A stretch of DNA of 64,000 nucleotides, taken from positions 1-64,000 of the forward strand of contig JBDTDV010000008.1 of the NCBI GenBank assembly GCA_039922875.1. The letters run 5' to 3'. The notes under the pieces are model-generated. The model did no database searches and had not been told where the DNA came from. It worked only from the letters and a program-made list of their open reading frames with translations. The position numbers and the translations under genes were made by a program. The stretch comes from JBDTDV01 sp039922875 (lineage in GTDB: Bacteria > Actinomycetota > Actinomycetes > Actinomycetales > Microbacteriaceae). Numbering within the stretch: position 1 is the stretch's first letter; every line of letters begins with the position of its first letter. Shown here one piece after another: positions 33,955-41,946 of this stretch.

Positions 33955-34157
33955 TATGCTTGTCCGGCACCCCGCGTGTCGGGGTGACTACGCGTGCCCA
34001 ATTGTGCGGCATGTCCATTGGTCTCATTCCTAAGCTAGGTAACACGGATTGGGCGGATATGCGCCGGGCACTAGGTGTGCCGGCCAACCGGTCGGCGCAG
34101 AAACCACAAATGGCGTCAGCGCGGCCAGGCTGCGCGCGCCGGAGTAGGAGAACGGCT
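33955..34157 (+). promoter_or_regulatory. Promoter and structured 5' leader of rpsB
   Basis: TATGCT (33955-33960) can serve as -10. Just downstream, CACCCCG (33968-33974) and CGGGGTG (33980-33986) form a perfect 7-bp hairpin around five bases. A second GC-rich inverted region lies near 34078-34100. The leader before the rpsB ATG would be about 190 bases. S2 genes in other bacteria are controlled through leader RNA, so autoregulation is plausible. The DHA2 promoter must also lie in the left part of this 258-base gap. Confidence 0.45.
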
Positions 34158-35135
34158 ATGGCCGTTGTAACCATGCGCCAGCTGCTTGACAGCGGCGTGC
34201 ATTTCGGGCATCAGACCCGTCGCTGGAACCCGAAGATGAAGCGCTTCATCCTCACCGAGCGGTCCGGCAGCTACATCATTGATCTGCAGCAGTCCCTGGC
34301 GTACATCGACAAGACCTATGACTTCGTGCGCGAGACCGTCGCCCACGGTGGGACGATCTTGTTCGTCGGCACCAAGAAGCAGGCACAGAACGCAATTTCT
34401 GAACAGGCGACCCGGGTCGGTCAGCCGTATGTCAATCAGCGCTGGCTGGGCGGTCTGCTGACCAACTTCCAGACCGTTTCCAAGCGTCTGGCCCGGATGA
34501 AGGAGCTCGAGGAACTCGACTACGAGGGCACCACCAGCGGATTCACCAAGAAGGAACTGCTGATCAAGAAGCGCGAGCTGGACAAGTTGCACAAATCGCT
34601 GGGCGGCATCCGCAACCTGGCCAAGACTCCTTCGGCGCTCTGGGTGGTCGACACCAAGAAGGAGCACCTGGCCATCGACGAGGCCAAGAAGCTCGGCATC
34701 CCGGTGATCGGCATCTTGGACACCAACTGCGATCCCGACGAGGTGCAGTATCCGATCCCGGGTAACGACGACGCAATTCGTTCGGTAGGCTTGCTTACCC
34801 GCATTGTCGCCGACGCCGCCGCCGAGGGCCTGATTCAGCGCCATCAGAAAGCCGACGACTCGGACGCTCCGGTCGAACCGCTCGCCGAGTGGGAAGCCGA
34901 GTTGCTTAAGGCCTCAGAAGACGCCAACGCGCCGCAGGCGGCACTCGCGGAAGATCTGACCCCGGCTCAGTCCAGTGCCGAGACCGAGAAGGTCGCCGGT
35001 CTCGCTGAGGCCGAGGTCGAGGCCACCGAGGTCATCAACGCCGAGCTGGACGAGGAAGCTGCCGCGGCAACCGACGAGGCCTCCGCCGCTGACAACGTCG
35101 AGGCCGGTGCGCCTGTCGCAACCGACACCAAGTAA
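34158..35135 (+). CDS. rpsB: 30S ribosomal protein S2
   Basis: 325 residues. The S2 core runs from MAVVTMRQLLDSGVHFGHQTRRW to IVADAAAEGLIQRHQ (about 230 residues). An acidic Glu/Ala-rich tail of about 80 residues follows, longer than in most bacteria but typical of Actinobacteria. The start has GGAG 10 bases upstream. Its stop codon lies inside the first copy of a 17-bp duplication. Confidence 0.97.
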   Translation: MAVVTMRQLLDSGVHFGHQTRRWNPKMKRFILTERSGSYIIDLQQSLAYIDKTYDFVRETVAHGGTILFVGTKKQAQNAISEQATRVGQPYVNQRWLGGLLTNFQTVSKRLARMKELEELDYEGTTSGFTKKELLIKKRELDKLHKSLGGIRNLAKTPSALWVVDTKKEHLAIDEAKKLGIPVIGILDTNCDPDEVQYPIPGNDDAIRSVGLLTRIVADAAAEGLIQRHQKADDSDAPVEPLAEWEAELLKASEDANAPQAALAEDLTPAQSSAETEKVAGLAEAEVEATEVINAELDEEAAAATDEASAADNVEAGAPVATDTK

Positions 35136-35154
35136 AGACCGACACCGAGTAAGT
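35121..35154 (+). repeat. 17-bp tandem duplication across the rpsB stop codon
   Basis: ACCGACACCAAGTAAAG is followed by ACCGACACCGAGTAAGT, with 14 of 17 positions identical. Each copy carries TAA in the reading frame position of a Thr-Asp-Thr-Lys/Glu end, so the original gene end and stop appear twice. Confidence 0.9.
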
Positions 35155-35178
35155 TCAGAGAATCGAGGTTCGAAAAAC

Positions 35179-36009
35179 ATGGCAAATTTCACTGCCGCCG
35201 ATGTCAAGGAGCTGCGTAATCGTCTTGGCGCCGGAATGATGGACAGCAAGAACGCGCTTGTCGAAGCCGATGGCGACATGGAGAAGGCGGTCGAGCTGCT
35301 TCGCCTGAAGGGCCAGAAGGGCAACGCCAAGCGCGAAGATCGCTCCACCAGCGAGGGCCTGGTGACAGCCGAGGTCAATGACGGCACCGCCACCTTGATC
35401 GAGTTGGCCTGCGAGACGGACTTCGTCGCGAAGAATGACCGGTTTATCGCTCTGGCCGCGCGGGTACTCGCCGCTGTGGTCGCTGCGGGAGCGACATCGC
35501 TTGAGTCAGCCAAGGCCGCCTCGGCCGGTGACGACGGCACCGTCGGAGAGATAATCTCCAGCGAGGCGGCGATCCTAGGCGAGAAGCTCGAATTGCGCAG
35601 GGTCGGCGCGGTGAGCGGCGAAAAGTTCGCGGTCTACCTGCACAAGACCTCTAAGGATCTTCCTCCGCAGGTCGGGGTGATTGTGGGGTACTCCGGAGAC
35701 GACGCCGAGACAGCCCATAGCGTGGCTCAGCACATCTCCTTCGCCAACCCGGAGTACATCAGCCGAGATGAGGTCCCGGCTGATATCGTCGAGAATGAGC
35801 GCCGGATCGTCGAAGAGATCTCGAAAAGCGAGGGCAAGCCGGAGGCTGCGCTGCCCAAGATCATCCAAGGACGGCTGAACAGCTTTTTCAAGCAGGTGGC
35901 ACTGCTCGATCAGGACTACGCGAAGGACACCAAGCAGTCGGTCGGCAAGGTACTGACGGATGCCGGAATCACCGTTTCCGGCTTCGTCCGTTACAAGGTC
36001 GGCGCGTAA
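35179..36009 (+). CDS. tsf: Elongation factor Ts
   Basis: 276 residues. The UBA-like N-terminus contains VKELRNRLGAGMMDSKNAL and KAVELLRLKGQKGNAKREDR. The signature ELACETDFVAKND follows, then two dimerisation subdomains. It exchanges GDP for GTP on EF-Tu. The ATG follows rpsB by 43 bases; the upstream open frame overlapping rpsB is a shadow. A hairpin follows the stop. Confidence 0.97.
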   Translation: MANFTAADVKELRNRLGAGMMDSKNALVEADGDMEKAVELLRLKGQKGNAKREDRSTSEGLVTAEVNDGTATLIELACETDFVAKNDRFIALAARVLAAVVAAGATSLESAKAASAGDDGTVGEIISSEAAILGEKLELRRVGAVSGEKFAVYLHKTSKDLPPQVGVIVGYSGDDAETAHSVAQHISFANPEYISRDEVPADIVENERRIVEEISKSEGKPEAALPKIIQGRLNSFFKQVALLDQDYAKDTKQSVGKVLTDAGITVSGFVRYKVGA

Positions 36010-36020
36010 GTCGCATGACA

Positions 36021-36054
36021 GGGAGTCCGGATCGCGAAATCGATCCGGGCTCCC
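36021..36054 (+). terminator. Hairpin after tsf
   Basis: GGGAGTCCGGATCG pairs with CGATCCGGGCTCCC over 13 of 14 positions around a six-base loop. No long U-run follows, so termination may be partial. It separates rpsB-tsf from pyrH-frr. Confidence 0.65.
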
Positions 36055-36071
36055 TTAGTGCTCTCTGGCTT

Positions 36072-36101
36072 TGTGTTATCCGCAATTGTGCTATCCGGAA
36101 T
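36072..36101 (+). repeat. 15-bp tandem duplication before pyrH
   Basis: TGTGTTATCCGCAAT is followed by TGTGCTATCCGGAAT, differing at two bases. It lies between the tsf hairpin and the pyrH ribosome site, in the likely pyrH promoter region. Confidence 0.85.
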
Positions 36102-36130
36102 CCGTGGTCAACAACAAGGAAGGGCAGTCC

Positions 36131-36847
36131 ATGTCAGAAAACCCCGTGAAGCGCCGAGTCCTGCTGAAGCTTTCCGGTGAGGCGTTCGGGGCCGGGTCGC
36201 TTGGCGTCAATCCCGATGTGGTGAGCGCGCTGGCCAGGGAGATCGCGGTGGCGGCCCGAGAGGTCGAGGTGGCAATCGTTGTCGGCGGCGGAAACTTCTT
36301 CCGCGGTGCCGAGCTTTCGCAGCGCGGAATGGACCGCGGCCGGGCCGACTACATGGGCATGCTCGGCACCGTGATGAATGCTCTGGCACTGCAAGACTTC
36401 CTGGAACAGGCCGGCGCGGCTACCCGGGTGCAATCTGCCATCGCGATGACCCAGGTCGCCGAGCCGTATATTCCGCGGCGCGCCGAGCGCCATCTGGAGA
36501 AGGGCCGAGTAGTGATCTTCGGCGCTGGGGCCGGGTTGCCGTATTTCTCTACCGACACTGTTGCCGCTCAGCGCGCTTTGGAGATCGGCGCGCAGGTTGT
36601 GCTGGTGGCAAAGAATGGCGTGGACGGTGTCTACTCCTCCGACCCGCGGCTGAACTCGGATGCCGTCAAGATCGAGCACATCACCTATCAGGAGGCGCTG
36701 CAGAGCGGTCTGAAGGTCGTGGACTCCACCGCCTTCAGCCTCTGCATGGACAATGGCATGCCCATGCAGGTGTTCGGAATGCAGCCGGCGGGTAATGTCA
36801 CTCAGGCGATCCTCGGCGCCAGTTTCGGCACGCTGGTCTCCAACTGA
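36131..36847 (+). CDS. pyrH: UMP kinase
   Basis: 238 residues of the amino-acid-kinase fold: RRVLLKLSGEAFG, VVGGGNFFRGAEL, DYMGMLGTVMNALALQDFLE and GAGLPYFSTDTVAAQRALEI. It phosphorylates UMP to UDP. The ATG has AAGGAAGG upstream. The usual order tsf-pyrH-frr is kept. Confidence 0.96.
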   Translation: MSENPVKRRVLLKLSGEAFGAGSLGVNPDVVSALAREIAVAAREVEVAIVVGGGNFFRGAELSQRGMDRGRADYMGMLGTVMNALALQDFLEQAGAATRVQSAIAMTQVAEPYIPRRAERHLEKGRVVIFGAGAGLPYFSTDTVAAQRALEIGAQVVLVAKNGVDGVYSSDPRLNSDAVKIEHITYQEALQSGLKVVDSTAFSLCMDNGMPMQVFGMQPAGNVTQAILGASFGTLVSN

Positions 36848-36906
36848 TTCGCCGTACGCGGCGTAACCTCTAAGCTGGTCAGCAGGTAGGAATCTAAGGA
36901 GTTGCC

Positions 36907-37461
36907 GTGATCGCCGATGTTATTTTCGATGCGACCCAACGCATGGGCAAGGCTCTCGACGTCGCCAAGGACGACTTCGGAACGGTGCGCACCGGGAGGG
37001 CGAACCCAATGCTCTTCCAGAAGATCCTGGTCGAGTACTACGGGACTCCAACGCCGCTGGCGCAACTCGCGTCCTTGCAGAATCCGGAAGCGCGAACACT
37101 TCTGGTGACGCCGTACGACAAATCGTCCTTGAAAGACATCGAGAAAGCCATTGTAGCCAGCCCGAATTTGGGCGCCAGCGTCGGAAATGACGGCGAGATC
37201 GTCCGGGTCACTCTGCCGGAACTGACTGCCGACCGCCGCAAGGAATTTGTGAAGCTGGTGCGCTCTAAGGGCGAGGAGGCCAAGGTGGCGATCCGCAACA
37301 TCCGCCGTCGCGCCAAAGACGACCTCGACGCCCTCAAAGGCGAGGTCGGTGACGATGCTCTGTCCCGCGGCGAGAAGGAACTCGAGCAGGTGACCAAGAC
37401 ACACATCGACGCTATCGACGAGGCGCTCAAACGCAAGGAAATCGAACTCCTCGCGGTTTAG
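36907..37461 (+). CDS. frr: Ribosome recycling factor
   Basis: 184 residues with FGTVRTGRANPMLFQKILVEYYG, a conserved central DGEIVRVTLPELTADRRKEFVKL and the long C-terminal helices. It splits post-termination ribosomes with EF-G. The GTG start has AAGGAG 6 bases upstream. Confidence 0.97.
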   Translation: MIADVIFDATQRMGKALDVAKDDFGTVRTGRANPMLFQKILVEYYGTPTPLAQLASLQNPEARTLLVTPYDKSSLKDIEKAIVASPNLGASVGNDGEIVRVTLPELTADRRKEFVKLVRSKGEEAKVAIRNIRRRAKDDLDALKGEVGDDALSRGEKELEQVTKTHIDAIDEALKRKEIELLAV

Positions 37462-37477
37462 ACGGAGCGCAGCAGTT

Positions 37478-38464
37478 ATGAGCGATGATCCGCCTGACGA
37501 TCCGGAGCCGGTCACACCGCACAGGGGCCATCCCGGCCACACCGAGTTCCGGGCACAGATGAGAGCCACGCGGGCCGACTTCGAGCACCAGGTGCAGATG
37601 CGCCGGGCCCAGATCGATGCGACGAACGAGCGGATCACCGCTCGAACCGGCCGTAATCTGATTCTCGCGATCCTGATCGGGGTCGGGCTTGGGCTGGTGA
37701 CGCTGTTCAGCCTGATCGTGGTCAAGGAACTCTTCGTGCTGTTCGCGATGGTGGTCAGCGGATTTGCGGCATTCGAGTTCTCCGGCGCATTGCGAGCATC
37801 GGGACGACGCGTCCCGCGAATTCCGAGCACCGTCGCGGCGGTGTTGCTGATCCCGCTAGCCTATTATGCGGATGCCCAGGGCGCTTGGCTCGCAGTACTC
37901 GGCGCCATCATCGCCCTGAGTATCTGGCGGCTGGTTGAGCAGTTCTTCGACCGGTTCCGGACCTCCCCGACCGCACTCTGGCGCGACCTTCGTTCGACGG
38001 CGTTGGTCCAAGTCTATGTCCCGTTCCTGGCCAGCTTCGCGGTTGTGCTGGTCCACCAGGACGAGGGCCAATGGTGGGCGCTGGCCTTCCTGGTACTGGT
38101 GATCGCAGTCGACACCGGCGCGTACGCCAGCGGGCTGTCGTTCGGCAAACATCCGATGGTCCCCTCGATCAGCCCGAAGAAGACCTGGGAGGGGTTTGCC
38201 GGCGCCGCGCTGGTTAGTATTATCGCGGGCATCCTGCTGGCGACGCTAATGCTGCACCAGCCGTGGTGGTTCGGCCCCATCCTCGGCGCGACCATCCTGG
38301 CCAGCGCCACGATTGGCGACCTCTCGGAATCCTTGATCAAGCGGGACCTCGGCATCAAGGATATGAGCTCATGGCTGCCGGGTCACGGCGGTTTCCTGGA
38401 CCGAGTGGACTCGATCCTGCCGTCCGCTCTCGCGGCGTACGCGCTATTCCTCATCTTTGCCTAG
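37478..38464 (+). CDS. cdsA: Phosphatidate cytidylyltransferase
   Basis: 328 residues. A polar N-terminal region of about 60 residues is followed by eight or so membrane helices. The CdsA signature reads SPKKTWEG and then ESLIKRDLGIKDMSSWLPGH followed by the GGFLDRVDS acidic motif. It makes CDP-diacylglycerol for phospholipids. It is cotranscribed with frr (16-base gap). Confidence 0.95.
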   Translation: MSDDPPDDPEPVTPHRGHPGHTEFRAQMRATRADFEHQVQMRRAQIDATNERITARTGRNLILAILIGVGLGLVTLFSLIVVKELFVLFAMVVSGFAAFEFSGALRASGRRVPRIPSTVAAVLLIPLAYYADAQGAWLAVLGAIIALSIWRLVEQFFDRFRTSPTALWRDLRSTALVQVYVPFLASFAVVLVHQDEGQWWALAFLVLVIAVDTGAYASGLSFGKHPMVPSISPKKTWEGFAGAALVSIIAGILLATLMLHQPWWFGPILGATILASATIGDLSESLIKRDLGIKDMSSWLPGHGGFLDRVDSILPSALAAYALFLIFA

Positions 38465-38485
38465 AGAGTTTGGCAGAATAGGGCG

Positions 38486-39046
38486 GTGACCACCTTCCCG
38501 CGCACCCCGCACTCCAAACTCGGCTATAACGTCGAACAGGTGGAGCGCTTCCTCCAGGAAGCCCGGGTCTCTTACGACCTGGATGACCGGCAGAAATCCG
38601 GCGACACCGCGCGGATGACGGCAGCCGATATCCGTAGGCGTGCCTTCTCGATGCAGAAAGGCGGCTTCGCCCCTGCCGATGTCGACGCGGCGATGGAACG
38701 GCTGGAGGATGCCTTCGCGTCTCGCGATCGGGAACAGTCCCGGCGTGAAATGGGGGCACAGGCCTGGATCGAGCAGGCCAGGGCGACAGCGCAGGTGATT
38801 CTGAACCGCCTCAACCGGCCGGATAAGCACAAGTTCGACCGAACCAGCATTCTCACGCTCGGATACAACTGTGCCGAGGTCGATACCTTCGCCGGTCGCC
38901 TTTCCGGCTATTTTCAGGATGCCAAACCGCTGAGCGTCGATCAGGTTCGAACGGCCGTTTTCCGCCCGCAGCGCGGGGGATACCGGGAGGCTCAAGTCGA
39001 CTTGCTGTTGGACAGCGTGACGGATGTGATGCTGGCAGTACGGTGA
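38486..39046 (+). CDS. DivIVA-domain protein with two tandem modules
   Basis: 186 residues. Two copies of the same module are visible: GYNVEQVERFLQEA with RRRAFSMQKGGFAPADVDAAMERL, and GYNCAEVDTFAGRL with RTAVFRPQRGGYREAQVDLLLDSV. Each resembles the DivIVA N-terminal membrane-curvature domain; no long coiled coil follows. It is placed after cdsA. A role in cell-pole or septum organisation is inferred from the domain. The GTG start is 21 bases after cdsA. Confidence 0.8.
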   Translation: MTTFPRTPHSKLGYNVEQVERFLQEARVSYDLDDRQKSGDTARMTAADIRRRAFSMQKGGFAPADVDAAMERLEDAFASRDREQSRREMGAQAWIEQARATAQVILNRLNRPDKHKFDRTSILTLGYNCAEVDTFAGRLSGYFQDAKPLSVDQVRTAVFRPQRGGYREAQVDLLLDSVTDVMLAVR

Positions 39047-39094
39047 GATCGTCCAGATGCATTGGCATCTCGAGCGGATTTCCGTTATGGTTTT

Positions 39095-39793
39095 GTGATC
39101 GTGGGTAGGCATAGTTCGCAATTGATTCCCCTCGTTGCCCAGACGCAACCGAGGAAGGCCAACCGGAAACCCCAAATGCGCTCTCGAGTGGGCTTCGTCT
39201 TACTCGCTTTCGTCGCGTCGTTCGGCTTTCTCTTGGTGAACGTGGTCGATCCATATTCCGGTGCCGTCGCGAGCCCGGACTTCCGGGTTTCACAGGATCC
39301 GTTCGTCGGGCAGCCGGTGCAGAGCCTGGAGGTCACCGGCGACTATGCGGTCGCAGCGGTGAGTCGGGACTCCTACACCGTCAAGGAGAAGCCGAAGCCG
39401 CCGCCTCCGCCCCCGCCGCCTCCGGTTGCGGAGTCCAGCAACAGCGGCAGCGGAAGCGGCTCGCAGAGTTCTCTGCCATCGATTACGCCGGACCCAGGCA
39501 GCGCTCAGGCATATGCGCAAAGCGCGCTTGCCGCGCGTGGGTTCGGTGCGGATGAGTTCTCCTGCTTGGTCGCGTTATGGAACCGTGAATCGGGCTGGCG
39601 CGTTAACGCCTCGAATCCGTCCGGAGCGTACGGCATCCCGCAAGCCCTACCCGGCAGCAAGATGGCCTCCGCCGGAGCCGACTGGGAGACGAACGCAGCC
39701 ACCCAGATTGAATGGGGGCTCGGCTACATCATCGGCCGGTACAGCAGCCCGTGTGGGGCGTGGGCGCATTCGGAGAGCAACAACTGGTACTGA
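39095..39793 (+). CDS. Lytic-transglycosylase-like protein, membrane-anchored
   Basis: 232 residues. A single N-terminal transmembrane segment (VGFVLLAFVASFGFLLVNVV) is followed by a Pro-rich linker with nine consecutive Pro and a Ser/Gly stretch. The C-terminal 75 residues form a transglycosylase-like domain with the likely catalytic Glu in ALWNRESGW, and NPSGAYGIPQALPGSKM; two Cys may form a disulphide. Cleavage of peptidoglycan glycan strands is expected. Start is uncertain: GTG 39095, GTG 39101 or TTG 39062 are in frame. Confidence 0.85.
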   Translation: MIVGRHSSQLIPLVAQTQPRKANRKPQMRSRVGFVLLAFVASFGFLLVNVVDPYSGAVASPDFRVSQDPFVGQPVQSLEVTGDYAVAAVSRDSYTVKEKPKPPPPPPPPPVAESSNSGSGSGSQSSLPSITPDPGSAQAYAQSALAARGFGADEFSCLVALWNRESGWRVNASNPSGAYGIPQALPGSKMASAGADWETNAATQIEWGLGYIIGRYSSPCGAWAHSESNNWY

Positions 39794-39802
39794 GGCCACA
39801 CT

Positions 39803-39808
39803 TAGACT
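39803..39808 (+). promoter_or_regulatory. -10 box for the 39815 gene
   Basis: TAGACT ends 6 bases before the ATG with no ribosome-binding site, again the leaderless pattern. Confidence 0.5.
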
Positions 39809-39814
39809 GGTTGC

Positions 39815-40117
39815 ATGCCGCGCAGCAATCGACCCAGAGGTCATAGGCCAGGGGCGGCTGATGAGTCCGGCGGATTAGATATTGCGAGAATGCTCGGGGG
39901 TTTCAGACACACCGAACAACGCCACGGCGCGACCTGGAACGTACAGCCGATCACCGCAGTCCAGTCCGTGAAAAGCTATCTGTGTCCGGGCTGCAATCTC
40001 GAAGTCACTCCGGGTACAGCGCACGTGGTGGTCTGGCGAGCCGATGGAGTGCTCGGAGACGCGGCGGACATCGCCGCACGTCGGCATTGGCATGGCCATT
40101 GCTGGAAGATCACCTAG
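39815..40117 (+). CDS. Small Cys/His protein, often labelled ATP/GTP-binding protein
   Basis: 100 residues. Similar small proteins in Actinobacteria carry the database label ATP/GTP-binding protein, but no Walker A motif is present here. Instead the protein has CPGCN near residue 57 and a C-terminal HWHGHCW, a CxxC plus HxHxxC arrangement that suggests a zinc ribbon or a degenerate HNH-like site. The N-terminus is basic (MPRSNRPRGHRPG). A nucleic-acid role is a guess from this. It starts without a leader. Confidence 0.7.
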   Translation: MPRSNRPRGHRPGAADESGGLDIARMLGGFRHTEQRHGATWNVQPITAVQSVKSYLCPGCNLEVTPGTAHVVVWRADGVLGDAADIAARRHWHGHCWKIT

Positions 40118-40126
40118 AGACAAGAA

Positions 40127-40891
40127 GTGCCAGTGCCCGCAGAACAGAATGTGCCAGCAGAACAGACCTCTGGTGTCCCGGTTGCCGTCCGCAGCGGCGT
40201 CATCCTGCCCGCGAACCGGGAGGAGATCGAACTTCACACCTCAGACGGTCTGCGCCTGGTTGGCGAGCTTGCCACGCCGCTATCGCGGGAACCGGTGGCT
40301 ACCCTGGTCACCTTGCATCCGTTGCCGACGGCTGGCGGATTTATGGACTCGCATATCCTGCGCAAGGCAGCCGCCCGGCTTCCCGCACTGGCCGACGTCG
40401 CTGTTCTTCGGTTCAATACCCGGGGCACCCGGTCGCCGCGAGGGGTCAGTGATGGACAGTTTGATGAAGGCGTGGGTGAGCGGTTCGACGTCCAAGCCGC
40501 AATGGCCTTCGTGGTGGAGCGTGAGCTTCCGCATCCGTGGTTGGTCGGCTGGTCGTTCGGTACCGAGCTGGCGTTGAAGTACGGGCGGGAATACCCCATC
40601 GACGGTGCCATCCTGCTCTCGCCACCGTTGAAGCGCGCGTCTGAGCAGGAGCTGGCCGCCTGGGCGAGCGATCGGCGCCGCCTGGTCGCGGTGATTCCGG
40701 AGCACGACGACTTTCTGAAGCCCGACGAAGCTCGACGCCGGTTCGCCACCGTCCCCGGTGCCGAAATCGTCGCAGTCGACGGCGGCAAGCATCTCTGGAT
40801 CGGCGAGGCGATGACCAGACGCGTGCTCAGCGAGATTCTCGCCAGGGTGAATCCGGCCGCGCTGCCGATGCCGACCGAATGGACCGGATAG
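40127..40891 (+). CDS. Alpha/beta hydrolase
   Basis: 254 residues. The nucleophile elbow is GWSFGTE (Ser), with the acid in PEHDDFL and the His in GGKHLW. A TLHPLPTAGG oxyanion-type loop lies near residue 65. The closest general type is the short-chain hydrolase with LVTLHPLPTAGGFM; substrate unknown. The N-terminus carries two copies of VPAEQ from an 18-bp duplication. The stop TAG abuts the stop of the convergent permease gene with no gap. Confidence 0.85.
   Translation: MPVPAEQNVPAEQTSGVPVAVRSGVILPANREEIELHTSDGLRLVGELATPLSREPVATLVTLHPLPTAGGFMDSHILRKAAARLPALADVAVLRFNTRGTRSPRGVSDGQFDEGVGERFDVQAAMAFVVERELPHPWLVGWSFGTELALKYGREYPIDGAILLSPPLKRASEQELAAWASDRRRLVAVIPEHDDFLKPDEARRRFATVPGAEIVAVDGGKHLWIGEAMTRRVLSEILARVNPAALPMPTEWTG
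40133..40168 (+). repeat. 18-bp tandem duplication at the 5' end of the hydrolase gene
   Basis: GTGCCCGCAGAACAGAAT is followed by GTGCCAGCAGAACAGACC, three changes, encoding VPAEQN and VPAEQT. The second GTG could act as an extra start codon. Confidence 0.85.
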
Positions 40892-41929
40892 CTACAGTTC
40901 GTTCTGTCGGGGGATGACGACCTGCTTGATGATCAGCAGCGTGGATGCGGCAACCGGAATCGCCACCAGTGCGCCGAGAACGCCCAGCAGCGATCCGCCG
41001 CCGATAGCCGCGATCACCACCACCGCGCCGGGGACCGAGACCGCACGATTCATGATCCGCGGGCTGAGCACGTATGCCTCCACCTGCATGTAGATGATGT
41101 AGTAAATCGCCGCAGTGATCACGGTTGTCGGTCCGGCGAAGAAGCACACCGCCACGATGATGACCGAGCCGGAAATCGTTCCGACCAGCGGAACCAGCGA
41201 GAACAGGAAGGCGATCATGGCCAGCAGGATGGGGGAGGGCGCCCCGATGATGGTCAGGAAGATCGCACTGAGGATTCCATTGACCAGAGCCAGTGCGACC
41301 TGGCCCATCACGTATTTACCCACGGCGTCGGTGATCTGCTCACTCAGGTCGGCAAACCGGGCCCGTTTGGAAGCTGGCACCAGCTGGTAGGTGGCGCGTT
41401 TCATCGCGTGCAGCGATGCGACGAAGTAGAGAGTGAGGATCAGCACGATGATGAACCCGAAGACACCGCCCGCGATGCCGATGCCCACCTGCAGGACACC
41501 GCCGCCAATGCTTCCGACGTTGTCCCTGAGATAGTTCAGGACATTGTTGAGGCTATCCTGATTGACGATCGTCGGAAACTGCTTGTGCAACTGAGACAGC
41601 CAATCTAAAGCCGTGCCATCTTGCACCCATTCCACGATCTTCGTGACTAACTGGGTGGTCTCTCTGACGACGATCGGCACCAGCGCCCAGAGCAAGCCGC
41701 CCAGCGCCGCGATGAACACCACAAGCACGCTGATCAGCGCAGCCCAGCGCGGAAACTTGTGCCGCTCCAGCATGCGGATCAGCGGCTCGAGCCCAAGAGC
41801 AATGAACAGTGCGGCTCCGATATAGGTGATCAGTGTCGACAGCGAGACAATCGAGGTCAGGATCAGAACCCCGAGCCCGACTCCGAGAGTGCCAAGCAGA
41901 CCGATCCGGAACGCGTTCTGAATCTTCAC
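40892..41929 (-). CDS. AI-2E family transporter
   Basis: 345 residues with about eight membrane helices and the AI-2E pattern: GLEPLIRMLERHKFPRWAA, a mid-region soluble segment (QDSLNNVLNYLRDN), and GAPSPILLAMIAFLFSLVPLVGTISG. Members export small molecules or sodium; the name does not imply AI-2 here. It lies 17 bases downstream of the coiled-coil gene on the same strand. Confidence 0.9.
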   Translation of the reverse strand: MKIQNAFRIGLLGTLGVGLGVLILTSIVSLSTLITYIGAALFIALGLEPLIRMLERHKFPRWAALISVLVVFIAALGGLLWALVPIVVRETTQLVTKIVEWVQDGTALDWLSQLHKQFPTIVNQDSLNNVLNYLRDNVGSIGGGVLQVGIGIAGGVFGFIIVLILTLYFVASLHAMKRATYQLVPASKRARFADLSEQITDAVGKYVMGQVALALVNGILSAIFLTIIGAPSPILLAMIAFLFSLVPLVGTISGSVIIVAVCFFAGPTTVITAAIYYIIYMQVEAYVLSPRIMNRAVSVPGAVVVIAAIGGGSLLGVLGALVAIPVAASTLLIIKQVVIPRQNEL

Positions 41930-41946
41930 TGCTGCCTCAGCTCTCG

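Noticed and set aside
33624..34157. An N-terminal extension of rpsB reaching back into the DHA2 gene.
   Set aside because: The S2 core starts at the ATG with a ribosome site; the upstream part is antisense to the transporter and then a structured leader.
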